64,000 nt of DNA from an uncultured Flavobacterium sp. (GTDB lineage: Bacteria; Bacteroidota; Bacteroidia; Flavobacteriales; Flavobacteriaceae): assembly GCF_946478785.1 (NCBI RefSeq), contig NZ_CAMLDD010000005.1, positions 124,001 to 188,000 of the forward strand, given 5' to 3'. Position numbers and translations under genes: made by a program. Shown in pieces: positions 18,281 to 29,062 of the stretch (its first letter is position 1; each line of letters opens with the position of its first letter). Below the pieces are notes generated by a model. It saw only the letters and a list, made by a program, of their open reading frames with translations, was not told the origin of the DNA and did no database searches.

Positions 18281-21200
18281 ATGAAAAACAAATTTAGTCT
18301 TTTGCTGATTTTGGCCATGTTTGTGTTATTGCATACATCAGGTTATGCGCAAAACAAAGTGGTTAAAGGAACAATCACTGACGGGTCAGGATTACCAATA
18401 CCGGGAGCTAATGTTCTCCTCAAAGGGACCAGGACGGGTACTAGTACTGATTTTGATGGTAAATACTCTATAAGTGCTGCACCGGGACAAGTATTGGTTT
18501 TTTCTTCTACTGGCTCAAAAACAGTAGAGATGACCGTAGGTCAGAATTCTGAACTTAATGTAAAACTTGCCGAAGAAATATCTCAACTGAATGAAATTGT
18601 AGTTGTTGGATATGGAACTCAAAAGAAATCTGATGTTACTGGAGCTGTTTCAAGTGTAAATGCTGAGCAATTAATGAATCGACCAGTACCTAATGCTGTA
18701 GAAGCATTGCAGGGTAAGGTTGCAGGGGTTGATATTACCACTAACGAACGCCCTGGAACTGTTGGTAGAGTACGTATTCGTGGCCAGCGTTCAATAACCG
18801 CAGGTAGTGATCCATTATATGTTGTAGATGGTGTGCCTTTGTTGTCTGCATCTGGTATTGAAACGCTAAATCCAAGAGATATAGAATCTATGGATATTCT
18901 TAAAGATGCTTCTGCTACAGCTATTTATGGTTCACGTGGAGCTAATGGAGTTATTATTATAACAACTAAACAAGGAAAATCGGGCAGGTTTACCATGAAC
19001 TATGCAGGTACGGTAACCACTTCAGATATAGTGGACAGAGCCCCATCAATGAGTGCATCTGACTTTATTACCTTCAGACGTTGGGCTGCATACAATAGCC
19101 CTGAACGTATTGTAGGAGGTGTTGCAATTCCATGGGCTCACCCTGATTCACCAACTTATGAAAATGATAAATTCATTTTTGGTAGTGGTTTAGATGGCGA
19201 GACATCTAGAGATAATGTGTTGAAAGGATGGGAAAGTGGTACATGGGATGCTTCTAAAGTAACTAACACAAACTGGACTGACATAGTTACTCAAACAGGA
19301 ATTTCCACAGAACATGTTTTAAGTGCAAGCGGAGGTTCTGAAAAAGTAAATACGTATGCTTCTTTAGGTTATTTAGATAATACCGGTACCCAAAAAGGAC
19401 AATGGTATAAACGTTATACTGCAAAACTTAGTTCAAATATTAATCCTGTTCCATGGTTTAAAATGACTGCTTCTTTAAATGGATCATGGAGCGAACAGGA
19501 TTATGGTATGTCAACTTTGAGTGCAAGAAGCAGCTCAGTACCTGATGCGATATATGGCGTTGCTAAACAACTTTTTAATCATGCAGTTCCTTATGATGCA
19601 AATGGTAATATTATTATTAACCCAGGAGGAGAATCTGGTATTTATAGCATAATGGATGAATGGAACAGAAGTACTCAGCAATCTCAAACCTTTCGTCTTT
19701 TAGGTAATTTTTCTACAACTGTTGATTTTGGTAAGATTTGGAAACCGATAGAAGGACTTACTTATAAGATAAATTTCGGACCAGATTTTCGTCATTGGAG
19801 AGAAGGGGTTTATATTGATGGAACATCATCACTTAAGGTAAACGCTAACGGTAGTGCCGGAGTTAATTTTGCGAGACTTCAAAATCGTCGCGATTTGTCA
19901 TGGACTTTGGATAACATGATTAACTACGATCGTACCTTTGCTGCGAAACATAAAATAGGAGTAACTTTACTGCAGACAGCATCATCCTGGGATATTGAGA
20001 GCTCCTCTATGAGTGCGAATAATATTCCAAAACCTTCTTTCTTATGGAATGCTATGGGGCAAGTAGATGTTACAAATGCTAATAATAAAGCTTCTATGGG
20101 GTCTAATCTCATACAAAGCGGACTTACTTCTTACATGGCTCGTTTAAATTATGGTTTTGATAACCGTTATTTATTGACTTTTTCAGGTCGTTGGGATGGT
20201 GCTTCAGTATTAGCCGAAGGGAATAAATGGGACTTTTTCCCTTCTGCAGCATTGGCTTGGCGTATCAATAATGAGGATTTCTTAAAAGAGGTAAACTGGA
20301 TTGAAAATCTAAAACTTAGAGTTGGTTTTGGTACAGTGGGTAACTCTGCTGTTGATCCTTACGGTACATTAGGAAACCTTCGTACTGTATATCTTCCTTT
20401 TAATGGTATCAGTAACCAAATGGGGCAAGTAACAAACGAACCTTATTATACCGCCCCTAATGATTTGACAGGAATGCCTAATCCTAATTTGAAATGGGAA
20501 AAAACCAAACAATATAATCTTGGACTTGATTTTAGTTTGTTAAATAATAGAGTTAGTGGAACTATCGAAGCATATAAAAGCTTTACAGAAGATTTACTAT
20601 TAAGAGCAGTTATACCAACTGTAACAGGATATCCTTTTATAGTTGATAATATTGGTAAAACACAAAATGAAGGTGTTGAAGTAACTCTTAATCTTATTCC
20701 TGTACAAACGGCTGATGGATTTACCTGGGAAACTAACTTAAATGGTGCATGGCAAAGGGACAAAATTGATGAACTGGTAAACGGTAGGCAAGATATGGTA
20801 GGTAATTCATGGTTTATTGGAGAATCTATTAATGTTCGTTATGGTTTTGATAATCAGGGATTATGGCAGGACACTCCTGAAGATCAGGCTGAAATGGCTA
20901 AATGGAATGCTAATGGAGAGAAATTTTCACCAGGTAGAGTACGTCCTGTTGACCAGAATGGAGACTACAGAATGACTCCTGAAGATCGTGTTGTTTTGGG
21001 AAATAATAATCCTAAGTGGACAATGGGATGGAATAATAACTTTACCTATAGAGGGATTGAATTAGGAGTAAATATTTACGGACGTATGGGCTATACTGCT
21101 AATTTGGGAGGTCAGGCAATGACTGGTCGTGCGAATCAAATTCAGGTAGATTACTGGAGACCGGATAATACCGATGCAGAATTCCAAAAACCAATTTTGG

Positions 21201-21463
21201 GTCAGGCATCGTCAGGTTCGCAGGATGCTTATGCCGGACTTCTTGGTTTTCAAAAGGCGTCATTTGTAAAAATTCGTAATATTTCCGTGGGATATAATTT
21301 ACCTAAAGATGTTACAAGCAATATTGGACTGGCAAATATGAAAATTTATGCTCAGGCAATAAATCCTGGAAGTATATATCAGTCGTTAGACTGGTATGAT
21401 TTTGATACAGACAGAACTTATTTCAATCGCAGTTTTGTTATGGGTATTGAAGTTGGGTTTTAA
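18281..21463 (+). CDS. SusC/RagA-family TonB-dependent outer-membrane transporter (pair 1)
   Basis: A 1060-residue SusC-like transporter that, with its SusD partner, imports oligosaccharides across the outer membrane using TonB energy. The order is signal peptide (ends GYAQ), carboxypeptidase-regulatory-like domain (VVKGTITDGSGLPIPGANVLLKG, about 28-100), TonB-box-like region with LNEIVVVGYGTQKKSDVTGA, plug (about 115-235, including ILKDASATAIYGSRGANGVI) and beta-barrel. It ends with an aromatic C-terminal strand (VMGIEVGF), as expected for an outer-membrane barrel. It starts the main plus-strand operon under promoter b. The ligand is inferred to be RG-I oligosaccharide from the surrounding enzymes. 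Confidence 0.95.
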   Translation: MKNKFSLLLILAMFVLLHTSGYAQNKVVKGTITDGSGLPIPGANVLLKGTRTGTSTDFDGKYSISAAPGQVLVFSSTGSKTVEMTVGQNSELNVKLAEEISQLNEIVVVGYGTQKKSDVTGAVSSVNAEQLMNRPVPNAVEALQGKVAGVDITTNERPGTVGRVRIRGQRSITAGSDPLYVVDGVPLLSASGIETLNPRDIESMDILKDASATAIYGSRGANGVIIITTKQGKSGRFTMNYAGTVTTSDIVDRAPSMSASDFITFRRWAAYNSPERIVGGVAIPWAHPDSPTYENDKFIFGSGLDGETSRDNVLKGWESGTWDASKVTNTNWTDIVTQTGISTEHVLSASGGSEKVNTYASLGYLDNTGTQKGQWYKRYTAKLSSNINPVPWFKMTASLNGSWSEQDYGMSTLSARSSSVPDAIYGVAKQLFNHAVPYDANGNIIINPGGESGIYSIMDEWNRSTQQSQTFRLLGNFSTTVDFGKIWKPIEGLTYKINFGPDFRHWREGVYIDGTSSLKVNANGSAGVNFARLQNRRDLSWTLDNMINYDRTFAAKHKIGVTLLQTASSWDIESSSMSANNIPKPSFLWNAMGQVDVTNANNKASMGSNLIQSGLTSYMARLNYGFDNRYLLTFSGRWDGASVLAEGNKWDFFPSAALAWRINNEDFLKEVNWIENLKLRVGFGTVGNSAVDPYGTLGNLRTVYLPFNGISNQMGQVTNEPYYTAPNDLTGMPNPNLKWEKTKQYNLGLDFSLLNNRVSGTIEAYKSFTEDLLLRAVIPTVTGYPFIVDNIGKTQNEGVEVTLNLIPVQTADGFTWETNLNGAWQRDKIDELVNGRQDMVGNSWFIGESINVRYGFDNQGLWQDTPEDQAEMAKWNANGEKFSPGRVRPVDQNGDYRMTPEDRVVLGNNNPKWTMGWNNNFTYRGIELGVNIYGRMGYTANLGGQAMTGRANQIQVDYWRPDNTDAEFQKPILGQASSGSQDAYAGLLGFQKASFVKIRNISVGYNLPKDVTSNIGLANMKIYAQAINPGSIYQSLDWYDFDTDRTYFNRSFVMGIEVGF

Positions 21464-21503
21464 TAATTGTGACGAATTGAAGTATAACAATAAAAGTAAA
21501 AAA

Positions 21504-23609
21504 ATGAATAATATTAAAAATATAGGAATAGGTCTTTTGTTAATGACCGGGTTATTTTTTAGCTCCTGTTCGGAAGATTTTCTGGACGAAGAGCAAACAA
21601 ATGCTTTTTCGACAGCTTATTATGATACACCTGAAGGGCTTCAAGCCTTGACAGTATCGCTATATGGGAACATTCGTTGGCATTTCGGCTTTGAATGGTC
21701 TTATGGTACTACACTTTATGGAACTGATGAGTTTACGAATGCAAACGACCTAACTAACGAAATGTGGAATACTTATGATAATCGTTTGAATCCATCTGGG
21801 GCTAGACCAGAGACAGGAGCAGCTAACGGGAATGCTACAGGGCCAACAGATCTTTGGGATCAAATGTATTTTGGTATTGCATCAGCAAATACAATAATTG
21901 CTAAAGCTGAAAAGGTAATCCCCGATTTAAAAATCAGAAACCGTTGTTTAGCACATGCTTATTTTTTAAGAGGTTATAATTATTATAAACTTGCTGCTCA
22001 GTATGGTAGCGTTGCTCTTCAAACTGTTCCTTTAGAAGGTGTTGTTGTTCGTAATTACACACGTTCTACAGAAGAACAATGTTGGGAACAGGTAATATCT
22101 GATTTCCGTCAGGCTTATTCTCTTTTTGAAGGTGAAGTTTTTACTTATGGTAAAGGTATAACCTGGACTAAGGCAACTGCAGCACATTTTCTTGCAAAAT
22201 CATTGCTATTCCGTGTTTCTGAACGTAATAATAAATGGAATAGTTCTTACAAAGATGCAGATCTTAAAGAGGCAATTGATGCCTGTACCTATGCTATTGG
22301 TGCACGTGGTGCATTAACGCCAAATTATAGTGATCTTTATGCTAACTGGACAGGAATTGACAACCCGAATGAGCAGTTGAATGAAATTTTAATGGCAGCA
22401 GGTTTTAATGGTGATGCAGCTACTGCCGGTCGTTACGAAAACCGTACATTTAGTTATTTTACACCTCAGTTTTCCGCCTTTTCAGGAGGTTGGGTTGCAC
22501 GTGGTGTATGGATAGGCGCTATGGACTTTCAGCGTTGTCGCCCTACTGAGTATGCTTATGCAGTTTATGACCACGTAAATGATGCGCGTATGTGGAAAAC
22601 CTTTAAAACTGTTTATGGTGTGACTACTTTGAGAACACCAAATCCAACCGGCATTAAACTTGGTGATCCGGCTATTGTTATGATATTAAATAATAAAAAT
22701 GACAATACTTATAACTCGTATAAATTTGGAGCCGCACCTCAAGGACCAAACTGGAAAGATGATGCAGGACGTTTACCTGAGTGGACTGTTGGAAACAGAC
22801 AAACGCCAACTAATGGTGGTTTGACAAGTAAAGTAGGCCAGTTTGTTCCTAATTCATTGGTTCTGTACCAAAACGGAACTTATGTTGCACCAACATTTGG
22901 AAGTGCTACTGTTTGTAATTTCTTTGCAGGTATAAATAAGGCAGATTGTGGTTCTCGTACCGGAGAAAGATCAAATTCTAACCGTGACGGGATTATGGCT
23001 CGTCTTGCAGAAACTTATTTAGTACGTGCAGAATGTTATGTTCGTCAGGGAGATTATGGAAATGCCATGAAAGACATAAACACTGTTAGAGAAAGAGCGC
23101 AATGGAAAAGTGGTGAAAACAGATCTTACTATAGTGATGGTTCTCAAGCTTTTAAAGCAAATCCACTAAATACAGGTTCTTTGGCAACAAATTTCATAAA
23201 TGCAAATTTAGATATGAATACCTATTATTTATCAAATCCGACTGTTCCAGTTACAACAGCAGCCTCAAATTTGAGATTAATAACTTTCCCTGCTAATCTG
23301 CCAGCTGAAGACGAAGAAATTCTTACAAAAGTAGAAGCAGGAAGTGATTATGAGCGCGCATTGCATTTTGTGCTTAATGAGTATAGCCGTGAATTGTTAG
23401 GTGAATTTCTAAGATGGGAAACGCTATCCAGAACAGGTACTTTGATTAAAAGAGCAAAAGCTTTTAATCCGGAAGCAGCACCTAGAATTACAGCAAACAA
23501 ACATGAGTTACGCCCTATTCCTCAAACATTTATTGATGTATTGTCTAATGCAGACGGAACGAATTTATCTGCAGAACAAAAAGCTGCTTGGCAGAATCCT
23601 GGTTACTAA
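21504..23609 (+). CDS. SusD/RagB-family surface glycan-binding lipoprotein (pair 1)
   Basis: The partner of the preceding SusC. I use the ATG at 21504, which gives a 701-residue lipoprotein precursor (MNNIKNIGIGLLLMTGLFFSSCSED) with a lipobox ending at Cys. An earlier in-frame start would overlap susC and bury the signal peptide. SusD hallmarks include FLDEEQTNAF after the lipobox, the TPR-like segment AHAYFLRGYNYYKLAAQYG, RLAETYLVRAECYVRQGDYGNAMKDINTVRERA, and the C-terminal LNEYSRELLGEFLRW and LRPIPQTFID. It is long for the family, with insertions in the ligand-binding half. An intrinsic terminator follows 30 bp after the stop. Confidence 0.94.
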   Translation: MNNIKNIGIGLLLMTGLFFSSCSEDFLDEEQTNAFSTAYYDTPEGLQALTVSLYGNIRWHFGFEWSYGTTLYGTDEFTNANDLTNEMWNTYDNRLNPSGARPETGAANGNATGPTDLWDQMYFGIASANTIIAKAEKVIPDLKIRNRCLAHAYFLRGYNYYKLAAQYGSVALQTVPLEGVVVRNYTRSTEEQCWEQVISDFRQAYSLFEGEVFTYGKGITWTKATAAHFLAKSLLFRVSERNNKWNSSYKDADLKEAIDACTYAIGARGALTPNYSDLYANWTGIDNPNEQLNEILMAAGFNGDAATAGRYENRTFSYFTPQFSAFSGGWVARGVWIGAMDFQRCRPTEYAYAVYDHVNDARMWKTFKTVYGVTTLRTPNPTGIKLGDPAIVMILNNKNDNTYNSYKFGAAPQGPNWKDDAGRLPEWTVGNRQTPTNGGLTSKVGQFVPNSLVLYQNGTYVAPTFGSATVCNFFAGINKADCGSRTGERSNSNRDGIMARLAETYLVRAECYVRQGDYGNAMKDINTVRERAQWKSGENRSYYSDGSQAFKANPLNTGSLATNFINANLDMNTYYLSNPTVPVTTAASNLRLITFPANLPAEDEEILTKVEAGSDYERALHFVLNEYSRELLGEFLRWETLSRTGTLIKRAKAFNPEAAPRITANKHELRPIPQTFIDVLSNADGTNLSAEQKAAWQNPGY

Positions 23610-23639
23610 AATTGCCCCCTATCTATAAATTGTTTTTTG

Positions 23640-23670
23640 AAACCGTCTCAACATTGAGGCGGTTTTTTTG
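23640..23670 (+). terminator. Intrinsic terminator after susD (pair 1)
   Basis: Stem AACCGTCTCAA / TTGAGGCGGTT (one G-U pair) with a 2-base loop, followed by seven T. It closes the first SusC/SusD unit. Its sequence closely resembles the terminator behind the second pair. Confidence 0.88.
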
Positions 23671-23877
23671 TTTAAATTGGTATTGAAAAAATGGAGATGG
23701 ATGTATACTTGATACAATTTATTTTTTCAAATATTAAATACTCATTTTTCTTTTAATGATTTTTTGAGTTATTAATTTCCTTTATGTTAAAAAGTGATTA
23801 ATTAAGTATTTTTTGGTTAAAAAAGACAACGACTCATGTAGAATGTTGATATTTAGGTATATATGGTATTGTGTGTG

Positions 23878-23922
23878 CAGGACAGTACAGGACACTACAG
23901 AAAATTCTTCTAAATAAATTTG
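23878..23922 (+). promoter_or_regulatory. Decamer-pair promoter c (second susC)
   Basis: CAGGACAGTA (23878-23887), CAGGACACTA (23888-23897), 17 bp, then TAAATTTG (23915-23922). It is 34 bp upstream of the second susC ATG, the same distance as promoter b from its gene. CAGAAAA immediately after may be a vestigial third repeat. Confidence 0.87.
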
Positions 23923-23956
23923 AGTTAACTAATTAATTAACCAAAATTTAACATTT

Positions 23957-26900
23957 ATGAAAATTAAATTAAATCTTCTGCTGATTGTAGCGATAATGGC
24001 ATTGCTCAGTGCCTCATCTTACGCACAGGGTAAAGTAATTAAAGGTGTCGTAAAGGATGCTTCAGGATTACCGGTGCCTGGAGTTAATGTACTTATTAAA
24101 GGAGGACAAAGAGGTGTAAGCACGGATCTTGACGGAAGTTACTCTATCAATGCGGCTCCTGGAAATATTCTTGTTTACAGCTTTATTGGTTTTAAGAAAC
24201 AGGAAATTACCATTGGTAATGCAAATGTTTATGATGTTGTACTTCAGGAAGAAGATAATTCGCTTGAGGAAGTTGTTGTTGTTGGTTACGGGGTAAGAAA
24301 GAAAAAAGACCTGACTGGATCTATTGTGAGTGTAAGTTCTGAAGTCATAGATTCCAGACCGGTTCAAAATGCAGTTCAGGCAATGCAGGGAAAAGCTGCA
24401 GGGGTTGATATTACCTCAAATGAGCGTCCTGGTACTGTAGGAAGAGTAACAATCCGTGGCGCACGTTCAATTTCCGCTTCAAACTCACCACTTTATGTAG
24501 TGGATGGAGTTCCAATTAATAATTCAAAACCATTAGCCGGGGCATTAGGTAAATCAATCAGTGATGTGAGTGATTCCAATGCGGGAGGTATTGATTTCTT
24601 GAATCCCAGCGACATTGAGTCGATTGATGTTTTAAAAGACGCATCTGCGACTGCAATTTATGGTTCACGTGGAGCAAATGGAGTTATTATTGTAACCACT
24701 AAAAAGGGTAAAAATGGTAAATTTACATTAAACTATAACACTTCGCTTACTACAGAAGATATTCGTGAGAATGCTCCAATGATGTCTGCTGGTGAATATA
24801 TAGATTTTCGCAGATGGGCAAGATATTATTCAAATCCATCAGCTTTCCCAAAAGGAGATGCCCCTACTATTGCAAACGATGAATTGATTTTCTTAAAATC
24901 TGCAGATCCTTCTGCATGGGCAAACATTTCGAAAGGATGGGAGAATGGTACATGGGATGGTTCGAAAGTAGCAACTACAGACTGGGCAAAGTTTGTAACC
25001 CGTACAGGAGTTACTCAACAGCATACTGTAGCTGTTAGTGGAGGAACAGAAAAAATGAAAGGATACGGCTCATTTGGTTATACAGGAAATACAGGAGTTT
25101 TAAAAGGCCAAAGTTTTAAACGTTATAATGGTGTAGCAAACGTGGACATTACAGCAACCGACTGGTTTTCTATGGGAGCTAATTTAAACACGAGTTATAG
25201 CATAAATGAGTATGGGCAATCCAATATAGGAAGATCAGCTGTAAGCAGTACAACCGGAATATATAATTCGGCACGTCTTAACCTTCCATATGCAGTTCCG
25301 TACGACAGTAACGGTAATAGAATAGATAACCCGGGAGGAGACAATACTATCAGAACGGTTATTGATGAAGATAAATATTCTCAGGATCAACGTTTAACAT
25401 TACGGGCTTTTGGTAGTTTGTATGCTCAATTAGATTTAGGAAAACTTATTCCGGTATTGGATGGTTTAAAATACAGATTAAATTTTGGACCGGATATCAC
25501 TTCCTATCGTAATGGTGTATTTTTAGATGCCAGATCTGCTGCGCGTTCAGGAACAAGTTTTGCTTCATTGATTAAATCGCAAACAATATCGTATACATTA
25601 GATAACCTGCTTTTTTACAATAAAACTTTTGGAAAGCATGATTTAGGTCTGACATTTTTACAGAGTAAAACCGGATATGAATATGAAGACAGCATGATGG
25701 CGGCAAATGATGTTAAAAATCCAGAGAACAAATGGAACGCTTTAACTCCTGCAAATGTAACTCTTAGCAACTATTCAACTAATTTAATTGAGTCAGGCTT
25801 GCTGTCTTATATGGCAAGAGTAACGTATGGCTATGACAATAAATATTTGTTAACTGCCTCTGGTCGTTATGATGGGGCATCACAATTAGCTGATGGAAAA
25901 AAATGGGACTTTTTTCCAAGTGCTTCATTAGCCTGGAATATGAATCAGGAGAATTTTTTAAGTGATGTTTCCTGGATAGATCAGTTAAAGCTTCGGGTAG
26001 GTTTTGGAATTACCGGTAATGCTGCCGTTGATCCTTATTCTACACAGCCTCCATTGGCTGGTATTGTTTATCCTAACGGTTCCGGTTTAGTAAATAATGC
26101 AACCTTAGGAAATCCAGATCTGGGATGGGAAAAAACAAAACAAATTAACTATGGTATTGACTTTTCTTTTGTGAATAGCAGAATATCAGGAACTTTAGAG
26201 TATTATACCAGTGATACAACAGATTTATTGTTAAGGAGAAGCGTACCTACACCTACAGGGTTTAGGGATACTTTTGAAAATGTTGGTGAAACAGAAGGAG
26301 AAGGTGTAGAGCTTACATTAAATACTATAAATGTAAGAGCAACAGATTTTGAATGGAGTTCAAATTTGAGTTTTTCTTATCAACAAAGCAGAATTGTGGC
26401 ATTGGCAACTGGCAAATTCGATGATATAAATAATAATTTATTTATAGGTCAGCCACAAAATGTACTTTATGGGTATGAGTCAAATGGAATTTGGAAACCA
26501 GAAGATGCTACAGAAATGGCTAAGTTTAATGCAAATGGTGCCGGATTTACATTTGGTAATGCAAGGCCTGTGGATCAAAATGGTGATTATAAAATTGATG
26601 CTAATAATGACCGTGTAATAATTGGCAGTGCTGATCCTAAATATATTGCCGGGTTAACCAATACATTTAGATATAAAAATGTAGAATTATCAGTCTTTAT
26701 TTACGGCCGTATGGGGTATACATATAATACAAATGGAGAAAATTCAGGTGCTAAGGGCAGTCAGAGATCTATCGATTATTATACAGATAACAATACGAAT
26801 GCTGAATATCAAAAACCAATTTACTCTGCGGGTACAGGAGATGCTTTTTTTCCAATCTTGGGTTATCGTGATGGTGATTTCTTAAAAGTGCGAAATATAT

Positions 26901-27079
26901 CTTTAGGATACAATTTTACAAATGAGATGGCTGAAAAAGCGGGAGTTTCAAAGTTGAGACTATATTTTCAGATTATGAACCCGGGCATGATTTATAATAA
27001 AGTAAAGTGGATGGACTTGGACACACAGTCAACCGCTTCTAACAGAGGATTTGTTTTAGGTTTAAATGTTGAGCTTTAA
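23957..27079 (+). CDS. SusC/RagA-family TonB-dependent outer-membrane transporter (pair 2)
   Basis: A 1040-residue paralogue of the SusC at 18281, with the same domain order: signal peptide (ends SSYAQ), carboxypeptidase-regulatory-like domain (VIKGVVKDASGLPVPGVNVLIKG), LEEVVVVGYGVRKKKDLTGS, plug with VLKDASATAIYGSRGANGVIIVTTKKGK, and barrel ending in FVLGLNVEL. Long stretches are nearly identical between the two (for example ITSNERPGTVGRV against ITTNERPGTVGRV), so they arose by duplication or belong to one close clade. It has its own promoter (c) and its own SusD 24 bp downstream, so the pairs can be expressed separately and may handle different oligosaccharides. Confidence 0.95.
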   Translation: MKIKLNLLLIVAIMALLSASSYAQGKVIKGVVKDASGLPVPGVNVLIKGGQRGVSTDLDGSYSINAAPGNILVYSFIGFKKQEITIGNANVYDVVLQEEDNSLEEVVVVGYGVRKKKDLTGSIVSVSSEVIDSRPVQNAVQAMQGKAAGVDITSNERPGTVGRVTIRGARSISASNSPLYVVDGVPINNSKPLAGALGKSISDVSDSNAGGIDFLNPSDIESIDVLKDASATAIYGSRGANGVIIVTTKKGKNGKFTLNYNTSLTTEDIRENAPMMSAGEYIDFRRWARYYSNPSAFPKGDAPTIANDELIFLKSADPSAWANISKGWENGTWDGSKVATTDWAKFVTRTGVTQQHTVAVSGGTEKMKGYGSFGYTGNTGVLKGQSFKRYNGVANVDITATDWFSMGANLNTSYSINEYGQSNIGRSAVSSTTGIYNSARLNLPYAVPYDSNGNRIDNPGGDNTIRTVIDEDKYSQDQRLTLRAFGSLYAQLDLGKLIPVLDGLKYRLNFGPDITSYRNGVFLDARSAARSGTSFASLIKSQTISYTLDNLLFYNKTFGKHDLGLTFLQSKTGYEYEDSMMAANDVKNPENKWNALTPANVTLSNYSTNLIESGLLSYMARVTYGYDNKYLLTASGRYDGASQLADGKKWDFFPSASLAWNMNQENFLSDVSWIDQLKLRVGFGITGNAAVDPYSTQPPLAGIVYPNGSGLVNNATLGNPDLGWEKTKQINYGIDFSFVNSRISGTLEYYTSDTTDLLLRRSVPTPTGFRDTFENVGETEGEGVELTLNTINVRATDFEWSSNLSFSYQQSRIVALATGKFDDINNNLFIGQPQNVLYGYESNGIWKPEDATEMAKFNANGAGFTFGNARPVDQNGDYKIDANNDRVIIGSADPKYIAGLTNTFRYKNVELSVFIYGRMGYTYNTNGENSGAKGSQRSIDYYTDNNTNAEYQKPIYSAGTGDAFFPILGYRDGDFLKVRNISLGYNFTNEMAEKAGVSKLRLYFQIMNPGMIYNKVKWMDLDTQSTASNRGFVLGLNVEL

Positions 27080-27103
27080 AATTAAAATTTAATAATCATA
27101 ATT

Positions 27104-29047
27104 ATGAAAAAATATAAAACACTATATATAAATTTAATATTGATTGCTGCATTAGGTCTTGGCAGTTCTTGCAGTGATGACTTTTTAGACGAAAAGCTAA
27201 CAACAGCTTATACTAAAGATTACTACAAAACCGAAGCTGGTATTAAGGCTTTAGCAGTTGGAACTTATTATCAGTCTTTTGCTTTAGAATTTGCATTAGA
27301 AGTACCTCTAACTGCTACACAATCTGGTACTGATGAGTTTCATGCAGGAGGTGATCCTTCAAACCATATTTGGAACTCTTATGCCTCAGGACTGAACTCT
27401 TTTGTAACGGTTTCTAATGCAAATACTGTGGCAGCCAATACAAATTGGGATAATTTATATGTTGCAATAGGAAATGCAAATCAATTAATTGAATCTGCTA
27501 CAGCAATTGTTTCAACTAATGAGGCTATCAAAAAAAGAGCCTTAGGAGAAGGTTATTTTTTAAGAGCATTCAATTATTTAAAATTAGTTAGTCAGTATGG
27601 TGGTGTTCCATTAAAATTAGATTTGAGTACTATTGTTGAGGTTGAGTTTGCAAGAGCCTCTGCAGAAGAAGTATTTACTCAAATCATAGATGATTTTACT
27701 AAGGCATATGACTTACTGGATAATGCAGGCGGCTCAGCAAAAATCACAAAAGATGCTGTTGCACACTATTTGGCAAAAGCTTATTTATCTCGTGCGAGTG
27801 AAATAAACGATGATTGGAATTCAGCTACAAAAACTGCTGATCTACAAAAAGTAGTTACCTTGGCAGATGAAGTGATTGCTCATCATCCTCTGGCGCCTAA
27901 TTTTGTTGATTTGTGGAATTTTACTGCTCCTGATGGTCCAAATGAAAAATTGTCAGAAATAATATTAGCAGGCCAATTTAATTCTAGTCAGTTAAATACA
28001 GGATCGAATTGGCAACATCTTTATTTCCTGTCAACTTATGATCAATTGCCTGAAATGAAGCGTAATCTGGCAGGGGGAAGACCATTTAGCCGTTTGGCTC
28101 CGACATATTTTACATATGATGTGTTTGATAAGGTTAACGATTCCCGTTTTTGGAAAAGCTTTCAGACAAAAAGTATTGTTAATAATAAGTCGACTGGATC
28201 AGATTATGTAAATGGCGACTTAGGTATTATCTATATAATGAATGCCCCAAGTGATACTCGTTTTGCTAACACTAAAAATACAAATTTTCTCATTCCGGGA
28301 GCGGTAAAAAAAATCCCTAGTGTTTATGTACAATATGCAGCAGATAACGTTGGTTTAATGGCAGATGTAAGGTTTCCGTCCCTAAGCAAATATATGGATG
28401 GATCAAGAATCGATTTAACAAGTCAAAGGGGTTCAAGAGATATTATATTAGCGCGTTCTGCAGATACCTATTTAATAGCTGCCGAAGCAAAAGTGCGTTT
28501 GGCAAAACAAGGTGCCGGAACGTTTGCTGATGCTTTGCCGTACATTAATGCAGTCCGAAATCGTGGTGCTTATAAAGCTGGCGAAAATCGTGCTGCTTAT
28601 GCAGATGGATCGGCATCATGGACAACTGCTGGGCAGGCTGGCATTCCGATTTCCTATATTCCTGAAAATTCTTATTATGAGTCTAATAATATTGCCATTT
28701 CAACTGCAGCGACAAATTTAACTATTAATAGCATTGGTATGTTGCCTGCAGAGGATGAAGCTGTTATTTCAAAACTGGGTTATGGAAGTGATTATGACCG
28801 TATGTTATGTCTAGTATTGAACGAGCGCACTAGAGAACTTTGTGGAGAATTTCATCGCTGGCAGGATTTAAGCAGAACTAAAACTTTGGTTGCAAGAGCG
28901 AAAGCTTATAATATTGAAGCTTCTCCAAACGTTCAGGATTTTCATGTCTTACGTCCAATTCCTCAAACTTTCCTTGACGGAATATATGCCAATGGAAGAC
29001 CGTTAACAGCTGCAGAAAAAGATGCAATGCAGAATCCTGGTTATTAA
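27104..29047 (+). CDS. SusD/RagB-family surface glycan-binding lipoprotein (pair 2)
   Basis: A 647-residue lipoprotein precursor (MKKYKTLYINLILIAALGLG then SSC lipobox) followed by SDDFLDEKLTTAYT. TPR-type segment GEGYFLRAFNYLKLVSQYGG and the C-terminal signature LNERTRELCGEFHRWQDLSRT, with LRPIPQTFLDGI, identify SusD. Both SusD proteins of this locus end in the same residues (MQNPGY / WQNPGY), supporting common origin with pair 1. It forms an outer-membrane complex with the SusC encoded 24 bp upstream. A strong terminator follows directly. Ligand specificity cannot be read from the sequence. Confidence 0.94.
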   Translation: MKKYKTLYINLILIAALGLGSSCSDDFLDEKLTTAYTKDYYKTEAGIKALAVGTYYQSFALEFALEVPLTATQSGTDEFHAGGDPSNHIWNSYASGLNSFVTVSNANTVAANTNWDNLYVAIGNANQLIESATAIVSTNEAIKKRALGEGYFLRAFNYLKLVSQYGGVPLKLDLSTIVEVEFARASAEEVFTQIIDDFTKAYDLLDNAGGSAKITKDAVAHYLAKAYLSRASEINDDWNSATKTADLQKVVTLADEVIAHHPLAPNFVDLWNFTAPDGPNEKLSEIILAGQFNSSQLNTGSNWQHLYFLSTYDQLPEMKRNLAGGRPFSRLAPTYFTYDVFDKVNDSRFWKSFQTKSIVNNKSTGSDYVNGDLGIIYIMNAPSDTRFANTKNTNFLIPGAVKKIPSVYVQYAADNVGLMADVRFPSLSKYMDGSRIDLTSQRGSRDIILARSADTYLIAAEAKVRLAKQGAGTFADALPYINAVRNRGAYKAGENRAAYADGSASWTTAGQAGIPISYIPENSYYESNNIAISTAATNLTINSIGMLPAEDEAVISKLGYGSDYDRMLCLVLNERTRELCGEFHRWQDLSRTKTLVARAKAYNIEASPNVQDFHVLRPIPQTFLDGIYANGRPLTAAEKDAMQNPGY

Positions 29048-29062
29048 TACATTTATATTTTT

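Larger units (their letters stand above)
23610..23956. promoter_or_regulatory. Intergenic region between SusCD pair 1 and pair 2
   Basis: 347 bp containing a rho-independent terminator (23640-23670), about 200 bp of AT-rich sequence with nothing recognisable, and decamer-pair promoter c (23878-23922). Confidence 0.8.

Noticed and set aside
21396..21503. Extended N-terminus for the first SusD overlapping susC
   Set aside because: Would put 36 residues before a perfect lipoprotein signal and overlap susC; the ATG at 21504 fits the family.
18202..23922. Short direct repeats (CAGGA decamers) as a possible CRISPR or iteron array
   Set aside because: Only two units per site, no spacers of constant length, and each pair sits at a fixed distance from a -7 box before a gene; promoter architecture explains them.
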